From contig PUFA01000204.1 of assembly GCA_003508835.1 (NCBI GenBank), forward strand, positions 2,046,001-2,110,000: 64,000 nt of DNA, in the 5' to 3' direction. Within the stretch, counting starts at the first letter, position 1; every line of letters begins with the position of its first letter. The position numbers were made by a program, and so were the translations under genes. The DNA comes from Eonycteris spelaea. Its lineage: Eukaryota; Chordata; Mammalia; Chiroptera; Pteropodidae. Shown in pieces: positions 47,111-55,358 of this stretch. The notes beneath the pieces are model-generated. The model ran no database searches and was not told where the DNA came from. It saw nothing but the letters and a program-made list of their open reading frames with translations.

Positions 47111-47346
47111 CCAGTGTGTCTCGCCTTTCGCACAGTGGTCTGCACGATTTTACGCCCCCTGCAAGTTGTTCTTTTTCAATAACATCTTTACCGAAAGTAC
47201 TTAAAACATACTTAGGATCACCTCATTTTTATCTGATATACCAAAGGTGCTGCACACTTTCAGTGCGCCCCCCTTTTCCATTTGTAATTCACACTGGTAT
47301 TCGTTAGTCACTTACAGTGATAGAGTTTTAGTTTTAATCATTAAAA

Positions 47347-47405
47347 GCATTTCTTAAACTCATTAACAGAATTTCTTGAATTCTTTAACAGTGTTTCTTA
47401 CACAG
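47347..47405. repeat. Degenerate 22-bp tandem repeat
   Basis: Units at 47347-47368 and 47369-47390 agree at 18 of 22 positions ('gcatttcttaaactcattaa' against 'gaatttcttgaattctttaa'). A partial third unit, 'gtgtttcttacacag', follows. Confidence 0.7.
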
Positions 47406-48099
47406 ACGGACCCGGATACACGGGGTGGGGGTGGGACATGGGGTGTAGGAATCACAAGTTTCCAAGCCTGAGAAGCGGCAGTTTTGGGGCATGCTGCCTC
47501 ATAAATGTACAGAGTAGACTGTGGGCAGCTACTTTTCCTGCCGCTCTCTCCATCAAGACCATTTAAATGGGGTTAACAGATGCCCACTCAGAAAGCTGGT
47601 CTCTTGGATGTGAGGCCTTACTTTTTTTGCCTCCTTTGAATCGAATTTGCTAACCATCCTGTTGTAGGCCTGGCCCTTCCAAAGATGAGTAAAGACCCTG
47701 ATTTCCAGAACCTTATCAATTGCTTATCCAAGATGCTCTCCAGTGCTTTAGCATCTTAATTTGTTGGGGAGGCCTAGTTCTTCTCCCTCTAGTGCAGAAG
47801 GCCCTCATTTGCAGTTTGAGGTAACTTTTTGTGAGGAGGAGTATAACCTCAGGGAAGGTTCAGAGCTTGAATCACTAGATTCCTGTCTTTCCACTCATCC
47901 TCTCAAATAAGAGGTTAAGAGCCACAGCTTTATAGGGACTTCAAAAAAGACCATTTTATTGACCACTGAAAAACCCCATTTCCTTGCCTGCTATTTAGGT
48001 AGTCAGGTTGACATAGGTAAACATTCTACATTCAGGCATAGAAGCACTGCATGCATGCTTTCTACTTCTTGATTACTTCAGAGTTCCGATGTGCTTTTT
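47406..48099. other. Unassigned sequence right of the CpG island
   Basis: Mixed base composition and no frame of note. A G-rich patch ('cggggtgggggtgggacatg', 47429-47448) is the only notable local feature. No repeat was recognised. Confidence 0.4.
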
Positions 48100-48130
48100 A
48101 AAAAAAAAGAAAGAAAAGAAAAGAAAAGAA

Positions 48131-48181
<51 letters not shown>

Positions 48182-48199
48182 GAAAAAGAAAAAGAAAAA
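48100..48199. repeat. (GAAA)n polypurine tract
   Basis: One hundred consecutive purines on the plus strand, mostly (GAAA)n with some (GAAAA)n, directly joined to the antisense L1 3' end at 48200. It probably arose by expansion of the pyrimidine-rich stretch near the 3' tail of that L1. Confidence 0.97.
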
Positions 48200-49385
48200 C
48201 AGCTTTATTGAGATTTAATTTACAAAATCTAAAATTTAAATACTATACATTTTAAATGTACAAGTCAATGATTTTCAGTTTATTGACAGAGTTGTACCAC
48301 CATCACTATTATCCATTTTTAGAACTTTTTCATCACTCCAAAAAAATCTCTTAACCCATTAGCAGTCATTCCCCCTAACCCTCTATAGACTTACCTATTT
48401 TGGAGATTTTAACTAAATAGAATCGCACAAGGTCTCCTGTGACTAACTTCTTTCACTCTTTTCACTTTCATAATGTTTTTTGAGGCTCATACATGTAGTA
48501 GCATGTATCAGTATTTCATTCCTTTTTATGGCCAAATAATATTCTGCTGTATGAATATATCGCATTTGGTTTATTCATCCATCAGTTGATGAATATTTGG
48601 GTTGTTTTTACTATTATGAATAATGCTGCTATGAACAGTCACATACAAGGTTTTGTGTGGTCATATTTTTCATTTCTTTTGGGTATATACATCAGAGCAG
48701 ATTTCTGAGTCATATGATAACTCTATGCTTAATTTTTAAAAAACTGGCAGCATGTTTTCCAAAGCTCCTGCACAATTTTACACTTCCATCAGCAATTTAT
48801 GAAGGTTCTAATTTCTCCACATCCTTGTCAACACTTATTATTATCTGACTTTTTTATTTTATCTAACCTAATGGGTGTGAAGTGGTATATCATTGTGGTT
48901 TTGATTTGATTTTTCTAACGACTAATTATACAAGCATCTTTTCATGTACTTATAGGTCATTTGTGTATCCTCTGAAGAAACATCTATTCAAATCCTTTGC
49001 CCATTTTTATTTTTGGGTTGTCTTTTTATTGTTAATCTGTAAAAGTTATTTATATATTTTACAAACAAGTCCCATATCAGGTGTATAACTTGCAAATATT
49101 TTCTCCCACCCTGTAATTTGTGTTTTGACTTTCTTCATGGAGTCATCCAAAGTAAAAGAGTTTTTAATTTTTGTGAAATCCAATTTATCTAATTTTTCTC
49201 TTGGTGTCATATCAATACCTAATCTAAAGCCATGGGAATTTACTAAATTTCCTTCTAAGAGTTTTATAGGTTTAGCTCTTAAATATTTAGGTCTGTGAAC
49301 CATGTTGAGTTAAATGTTGTGTATGGTGTGAAGTAGGGCCAATCTACTTTTATGGGAAAATTCCAATTCAATGGCATTGGCTAAA
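48200..49385 (-). mobile_element. L1 3' half, antisense
   Basis: 3' UTR text at the left ('cagctttattgagatttaat', 'gagttgtaccaccatcacta') runs into ORF2 in reverse complement ('tattcatccatcagttgatg', 'gaataatgctgctatgaaca', 'cacttccatcagcaatttat', 'tcaaatcctttgcccatttt'). At the far end come 'ttctcttggtgtcatatcaa' and 'ccaattcaatggcattggct'. It is 5'-truncated at about 49385. The old 3'-end subfamily and broken frames show it is inactive. The short frames at 48657-49303 are within it. Confidence 0.9.
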
Positions 49386-49556
49386 GGGAATCCCACTGTA
49401 ATGAACTCATAACTGGTGCAATATTTTAAAATTGATTTAAACATTTTCTAAATTCCCTTGCAGATATAAAAATTTTGTGATTTAAAAAAGCGATCTATAG
49501 TTAATGAAGCCTATAAATGAAAGAAGTTAAGCAATGTAAATAAAAATAGTATAAAT

Positions 49557-49777
49557 CTGTGTTTTTTAAACTACTGCTCTTGATCCATTGGTGGCTTATT
49601 AAATCAATTTAGTGGGTCATAACCAGTATTTAAATAAGACTACAGAACAGAACAGAACAGAAACTATCAGAATACGCACGTCTTTATTTAAAGAATGTGT
49701 GTGTTTGTGTGTCCAAGGAATTGGTGTAAAATGTGTTTCTTACTGTGGGCTACATTTAAAAAAGTTGAAGAAACACT
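49557..49777. mobile_element. hAT-like DNA transposon relic
   Basis: Left terminus 'ctgtgttttttaaactactg' and right terminus 'aaaaaagttgaagaaacact' are imperfect inverted repeats. The interior 'attggtggcttattaaatca' and 'atttagtgggtcataaccag' resembles a common mammalian element with 'gtgggtcgcgaccag'. An 8-bp flank, gtataaat (49549-49556) against gtataaac (49778-49785), matches 7 of 8. It contains an (AGAAC)4 stretch near 49645. Confidence 0.6.
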
Positions 49778-49829
49778 GTATAAACTACACTTGCAGAATT
49801 CTTTCATTCTACAAACATGAGTGCTTTTT

Positions 49830-49935
49830 TTTTTTGGTGCCAGGCATTCTGCTAAATGCTGAGGATAAAATGATAAACAGCATATGGTCTCTGCCCTGCA
49901 ACAGTACACATATGCAGTCTGATCCATATTAGTTT
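49830..49935 (-). repeat. L2 LINE fragment, antisense
   Basis: 'ggtgccaggcattctgctaa', 'atgctgaggataaaatgata' and 'ggtctctgccctgcaacagt' match the antisense L2 3' end. Confidence 0.75.
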
Positions 49936-51525
49936 CTAGAGACAAAAGATTGTGCCTTGGTTCAGTTTTCCCCAACCACAAGGATTCCTTCTGTATATTG
50001 ATGTTTGGTCCCATGGCACTTATTTTTTGGAATTAATGCTCGGTTGGTTATCTCATTTGAGATTTGCCAACATATTTGCTTTTCTTCCAACTGGGAGAAC
50101 TTTGTTCCCAGGTTCATAATTGTATACTATGTTTATTATATTGAGAAGAAAGAACAGGCCTAGTATTGGAGTAGGTCATAACTGAATTGATTCCCATTAT
50201 ACTCTATGTTTAAACTAGTCCCACGGACAGACCTCAGGTATTTTTAAATTATGCTACATTACTTTTTAAGGGAAAAATTGTAAATCATTTATTTTCCAAG
50301 GGTTAAGCAAAACAGTGTCAGCATTAATAGTGACATTTAACCATTTTGGAGATGAGTTCAGCAAAGTCACTGTGCTATATTTCCAGTCATCCAATTGGGT
50401 CACATATTTACAGCAGCTGTGTACAATCATGGCTCTGACATTTGCTCCTCCTCTTTATCTGAGATACCATTTATCAGTCTGTAGACACCATAAATTCTCA
50501 GGAGATTTATAAGCCTGAATTTAAAATTTTTAAAAGTATAACCAGTTCAACATGCTGGGCAGGTTAAACACATACACAGACATCCACAAATATATCTACT
50601 TTTCGAATGACTCTATTATGTTCCCACACATGATTTTTAAATCTGGTTATGAAATTTTACCTGCAACTTTAAATATAATTAAAGCCCTTTTTCTCTCCTC
50701 TGCCTATTCTGTTCCCTCTTAACTTGCCCCTCACCAAATGACTTACCTATTTGTTATAAGGTCATAAGTACCAAAGCCAGGCTTGTAACCATTTCTTATG
50801 ACTTCAAATTTCTTGATCTTTTCACTCTACCTTTTTGCTTAGTTCAGTATTCTATTTCAGTTTTGGGTGGTTGCCTATAAATAAAATTTTTTTCTGGAAT
50901 ATTTTAATAAAAGTTAATAATTGATTACACACAGATCATTAGGTTACAATATAATACAGCCATATATTGGTTCAAAACAAAAAACATGGAGAATATATCC
51001 AAATTAGTTTTTTTTCTTAATACCTTAACCTAGGGCTTTCTTTTTGATGATTTGGAAAAACTGAAAGAGATATAATTTTAAGGTCATTTCTTCAATAATA
51101 CACTTTTCTGAATGAAATACTCCCTATTTTTGAAAATATTCTGTTTTTATAATTTGTGAACATCTATTGTATTAATAATGATATTTAACTCTAAGGAAAT
51201 TTCATTTGGTAGTTTTAATAGTTTTGAGTTAGACTAGTTAAGTTTTAAAGTTTTAATGGTTTAAAAACATCAAAGTTGAAAAATACTTCTGATTTTTCAG
51301 AGAATAAAAAAGTAATTTTAGCTTTGCTTTATCAATTTTTCTCCACTTTTCCCCTAAAAATTGACCAATTTTGCATATCTGATTGACCTCTAAGTCTCAA
51401 GAGGTAGAAAGTAGAGAACTCTTGGTCACCTTTGGGTGACAGAGTTTTCAGAACAGGAAAGTTGTCTTACTTTTGATTTGTTTTTTCTTTTCAAGAGTTT
51501 TGTTTTTAATTAAGTACTGGTAGAC
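49936..51525. other. AT-rich unassigned sequence
   Basis: No gene or repeat recognised. The 65-codon frame at 50315-50512 has no identifiable domain. Confidence 0.4.
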
Positions 51526-51527
51526 TA

Positions 51528-51715
51528 GAAAGAGCCCTGACCTTTACATCTGCTCATTACGACCCTGAGCAGGAGACTCACCCTCTCTGAGGCTTAGTTT
51601 CCTCATCTATAAAATGCACATATAATATATTTTCAGAATTTCATCAACAAGATAACATGAAAAAATGCCAACTCGGGCTCCTAGTATGAAATCGATAAAT
51701 GCTGTTTATCAAATG
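51528..51715 (+). repeat. MIR SINE fragment
   Basis: Sense MIR: 'aaagagccctgacctttaca', 'cctctctgaggcttagtttc', 'ctcatctataaaatgcacat' and 'atgaaatcgataaatgctgt'. Confidence 0.8.
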
Positions 51716-52009
51716 GGTGAAAGCATTGAGAATGTTTTTTCTGACGTCATTCATTAATACATTAAAGCCCAGTTTGGATGCTAAATTGAAGATTTTTTTT
51801 TTCATATATGCATCATAGTCATCAACTAGATGGACACTCTACTATCTTTCTTGCATGTAAAAAAAAATCACTACTCTAATAAATAGATTTTGAAATAGTC
51901 ATGAACCCCATATTCCTGTATGAGGATGGTTTTCTCAGGATGCCCATGTGAATTTATAGGTCTTAGGCTTTGCCATATAAAACTAAAAACCAAAAGCTTT
52001 TTATGGAAA

Positions 52010-52210
52010 AAGTTAGATAAATATAGAAGTAGACAGAATAGTATAATAAACCCATACCCACTGACCCACCCACCCTATACCTATAACCTAGTTTCAGTTT
52101 ATGGCCAATCTTGTTTTATTTATGCCCTCACCCACCTCCCTCTCTTCTACATAATTCTAAAGCAAATTCCCAAAACACATTTCATTATAAAACTTTCAAA
52201 CTGTTTAAAA
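52010..52210. mobile_element. Ancient L1M-type 3' fragment
   Basis: 'tagaagtagacagaatagta', 'taataaacccatacccactg', 'ttatggccaatcttgtttta' and 'taaagcaaattcccaaaaca' resemble an old repeat in which 'gagaatagtataatgaaccc' precedes 'ggccaatcttgtttcatcta' and 'gaagcaaatcccagacatca'. The 110-codon frame at 51920-52252 runs through this repeat and is not a gene. Confidence 0.5.
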
Positions 52211-52254
52211 ATGTTGTTCTTAAGTGTTCTATTTAAAAGTTGGTTTGAATGATT

Positions 52255-52714
52255 AGCTCTGAAAGATTTGGGATTTATCAGAAAAGTGTTTGTACTGAAA
52301 TTTTGTCAAGTCGGTGTTTCTCACGGGCAAGTTATAAAATGTGCTCAATCATGAGAGGATCACTGTCTGCAGCTATGGAGTTCCAGAGGACCTAAGGACG
52401 TAAATATGCTCAGGCTGAGAAATGGGCAAAGAACTTGGACCTGGCAAAGGTAGTTGTGGTAGTTTCAGTTGCAAACAACAACAACTCTCTGCAAAACAAA
52501 ACCACCATTGTGTACACATGCCAAGAACAGATTTCAGCAGAGAAGCTTTGAGATAGCTGATGAGGCCTGGGTTGTCAGAGCCCTGGGGAGTGGGCACCTT
52601 CAGCCACTGACAGCACTCTTCTTTTACTGTCATTTATCCCCTATTTGGGTTGTACAAATGAGTATTTGAGTTGTACAGATGGGAGCACTGCAAGACCTTA
52701 ATCTTCCCTTCTGG
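52255..52714. other. Unassigned sequence, mixed composition
   Basis: Less AT-rich than its neighbours. Opposing frames (52373-52633 minus, 52469-52669 plus) overlap, and neither shows a domain. A short near-repeat of 22-bp period lies at about 52645-52682 ('gggttgtacaaatgagtatt' then 'gagttgtacagatgggag'). Confidence 0.4.
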
Positions 52715-52972
52715 AAGACCTCACGGGGAATAACCACATTCCTCTGTGCTTCTGCTTGTTTCTCTGCGCTTAGTGCACTCTTCTGGCTTAATAATTGTCA
52801 TCGTTTGGTATAGGTTGTTGATTAATTATCTCTTCTCCCTTACTAAGACTAAGGGCCTCAACAGCAGAAGCCATGGTTTACTGATATTTTTTACCCCAGG
52901 ACTACTGCACTACAATACCTGAAACCAAATAAGTGAGCAATCAATGTTTGGTAAATGATTGATTTTTGAGTA
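52715..52972 (+). repeat. L2 LINE 3' end
   Basis: Sense L2: 'cctctgtgcttctgcttgtt', 'taagactaagggcctcaaca', 'gcagaagccatggtttactg' and 'caatcaatgtttggtaaatg' follow the L2 3' terminus order. Confidence 0.65.
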
Positions 52973-52999
52973 CTTAATGTGCAAACCTAAGCCTACTAT

Positions 53000-53176
53000 T
53001 AAGTAAATAATTCAAGTGTCACTTCATCAAGAGGTCTTCCATCACAATCATTCTTCATTCTCTTAACACTTTTATTTTCCTTCATACAACAAATCACTAC
53101 TGGAAATTACATTTTTAAACTTTTACTTGTTTATTGTTTGTATCCCTACACTAGAATGTAAACTCCGTGATGGAAG
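53000..53176 (+). repeat. L2 LINE 3' end (split copy, left part)
   Basis: Sense L2: 'aagaggtcttccatcacaat', 'tcttaacacttttattttcc', then 'gaatgtaaactccgtgatgg'. It continues after an L1 insertion at 53266. Confidence 0.7.
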
Positions 53177-53265
53177 CGATTTTTTAAAAGATTTTATTAT
53201 CATTTTAGAGCAGCTTTAAATTAGCAGCAAAATTACGAGGAAGAAACAGATATTTCCCATATGTT
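53177..53265 (-). mobile_element. Short ancient L1 insertion in L2
   Basis: 'aagattttattatcatttta', 'gagcagctttaaattagcag' and 'caaaattacgaggaagaaac' match the antisense L1ME-type 3' end also seen at 25.3 kb. It sits between two halves of one L2. Confidence 0.55.
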
Positions 53266-53347
53266 TGTAATTCACTTTGTTGCTCAAGCTTATGTTATGC
53301 CTAAGATATGGCAAGTGGCAGGCTCTCAACAAATTTTTATTATTGAA
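53266..53347 (+). repeat. L2 LINE 3' end (split copy, right part)
   Basis: 'aattcactttgttgctcaag' and 'ggcaagtggcaggctctcaa' with 'caaatttttattattgaa' complete the L2 terminus interrupted at 53176. Confidence 0.6.
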
Positions 53348-54254
53348 ATAGGAATGTCATAAATTCAATCAACTTTAGAAGTTGCATTTTTAACGTTTAT
53401 GTCTACAAAATTGATTAATACTTATTTATGTAAACTCCAAGCACAGCTACTGAGTTGAGCCTTACTTAGGTAACCACAAACCTTTCTGTTTTTATGAACA
53501 TAATTTTATTTTGAACATTGGCACCCGTGCCAACTACTATTGATACACAATTTCCGTTTTGAGCAGAGTTTGAGGACTGGGATGTTTGAGCCTACAGCTC
53601 AAGAGCTGGGCTTCCTAATAGAGAGATTTCAGATATTTTGTTCCCACTATGATTTTTCAATAATATAATTATATTATTGTTTTCAGACATCTAAGTGCCT
53701 ATTTCTCAAATACCTAAAAAATACAAACTAAGCTACCAACAGACTTCTTACTGCTGTGGACATCACCACAGCTTCCTTCAGCTTGCTAGCCTTGGCACTG
53801 ACACCTAAAGGAGCATTCTTCATACATCTAGAACATGGAATTTGGAGCCTCTTTCTGCAGGTAACACTTTGGAACAGGGGGACTTTTTCCTTCCGTTTTG
53901 CATCTCTACTGCATTTTAAATGTTTGAGTAACTGGTAGGTTGGTTATGAATTCATTTATATATTTAAACTTTTGTACTACAGTGGGGGGAAGTGTAGTGG
54001 GGGAGTTGGGGAGATGTATGTACCTTACCGAAGAGTAGTAATACTTTGTCACATTATATCTCGGCAGCATCTCTTCTTACCACCACCATAGCATGAATAT
54101 TTTTTAGTCCCAAACCATTTTTATGATTTTAATCTTTTATAATTATCCATTTTTTTCTCAGTAAAATTTCAATTGGTCAATTTCTACATACTTTCACCTA
54201 GTATGCAGGTTTTTAAAAATTATTTTATTCTTAAAATTACTCAGTATGACACAT
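53348..54254. other. AT-rich unassigned sequence
   Basis: No gene or repeat recognised. The 60-codon frame at 53756-53938 starts in unannotated sequence and shows no known domain. Confidence 0.4.
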
Positions 54255-55358
54255 TGCACCAACAAAACCAAGGGTAAAATCATACGCTCATTTCAATAGA
54301 TGCGGAAAAAACATTTGACAAAATTTAACATCTTTTTATCATAAAAACTCTCAACAAAGTGGATATAGAAGGAACATACCTCAACATAATGAAGACTATA
54401 TATGACTAACCCACCACTAATATCATATTCAATGGTGAAAAACCAAAAATTTTCCTGTAAGATTTCAGTAAAGTTGCAGGATACCAAATGAATATACAGA
54501 AATCTATTGTATATCTATACACTAATAAAAAATGATCAGAAGGAGAAATTAAGAAAACAGTCCCATTTACAACTGCATTAAAAAAAAGAATAAAATATCT
54601 AGGACTAAATTAATCAAAGACCTGTACTCTGAAAATTATAAGATATTGAAGCAAGAAATCAAAGAGGACAGAAATAAGGGGAGGGGAGGGACATAGCATG
54701 TTCATGGATTGAAAGGATTGATATTGTTAAAATGTCCATACTACCCAAAGCATTATACAGACTTAACGTAATTCTATCAAAGTACCAATGACATTCTTTT
54801 CAGCACTAGATAATTCTAAAATTTATAAGGAACCACAAAAGATTTTGAATAGGCAAAGCAATCTTGAGAAAAAAGAACAAATGGGAGTTATTACATTCCT
54901 TGATTTCAAACTATACTGCAAGCTATAATAATGAAAACAGTATATACGGGAACAAAAATAGACACATAGATCAATGGAACAGAGGCTAGAGCTCAGAAAT
55001 AAATCTTCATCTATACTGTCAACTAATATATGACAAAGGTGGCGAGATTATAAAATGGGGAAGTGACAGTCCTTTCAGTAATTGGTGCTGGGAAAACTAT
55101 GTACATACACACACACACAAAAATAAAACTGAACCACTTTCTTATATCTTATACAAAAAATAAACTTGAAATAGATTAAAAACTTAAATATAATACTTGA
55201 CACTATAAAATTCCTGGAAGGAGACACAGGCAGTAAACTTTTTGACATTGGTTTTAGTAATATCTTCTTGGAAATGTCTCTTCAGGCAAAGGCAACAAAA
55301 GCAAGCAAGCAAACAAGCATGTAAATGAAACTACATCAAATTAAAAAGTTTCTTCACA
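54255..55358 (+). pseudogene. L1 'A' ORF2, left part (host element)
   Basis: Sense L1 ORF2 from within the reverse-transcriptase domain: 'tcatttcaatagatgcggaa', 'aacatttgacaaaatttaac', 'ggatatagaaggaacatacc'. It goes on to the connection region ('gaaattaagaaaacagtccc', 'atactacccaaagcattata', 'gatcaatggaacagaggcta'). Near 54460 the text jumps from 'ttttcctgtaagat' to 'ttcagtaaagttgcagg'. This skips about 215 bp that are present in L1 'B', including the FADD catalytic motif. Many frameshifts are also present. The right part resumes at 58318, after L1 'B'. Confidence 0.9.
55344..55358 (+). repeat. 15-bp target-site duplication, left copy
   Basis: AAAAGTTTCTTCACA, identical to 58303-58317. It marks the insertion point of L1 'B' within L1 'A'. 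Confidence 0.95.

Larger units (their letters stand above)
45970..47115. promoter_or_regulatory. CpG island, probable promoter region
   Basis: GC content rises abruptly, to well above 70% by eye between about 46180 and 46940, with CpG dinucleotides near expected frequency. In the rest of the window they are rare. GC boxes (GGGGCGGGG at 46854-46862 and 46860-46868) and an EGR1-like GCGGGGGCG (46857-46865) are present. In vertebrates such islands usually mark the start of a broadly expressed or developmental gene. No ATG occurs on either strand from about 46130 to 46990, so any first exon here is non-coding. The direction of transcription cannot be fixed: TATA-like and splice-like signals on the left favour minus, weakly. 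Long frames across the island (46174-46566, 46298-46624, 46677-47204) begin at TTG or GTG and are composition artefacts. Confidence 0.85.

Noticed and set aside
46677..47204. 175-codon plus-strand open frame across the CpG island
   Set aside because: It begins at GTG, not ATG, is rich in Arg/Pro/Ala/Gly as expected from GC-rich DNA, and runs through an antisense MIR.
49612..50014. Frames of 106 and 108 codons on opposite strands
   Set aside because: They overlap each other and lie across a DNA transposon relic and an L2 fragment.
51920..52252. 110-codon plus-strand open frame
   Set aside because: It runs through an L1M-type repeat and has no recognisable domain.
54681..54693. Possible G-quadruplex (ggggaggggaggg)
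   Set aside because: Only three G-runs are present and the rule needs four. It is simple decay within L1 'A'.
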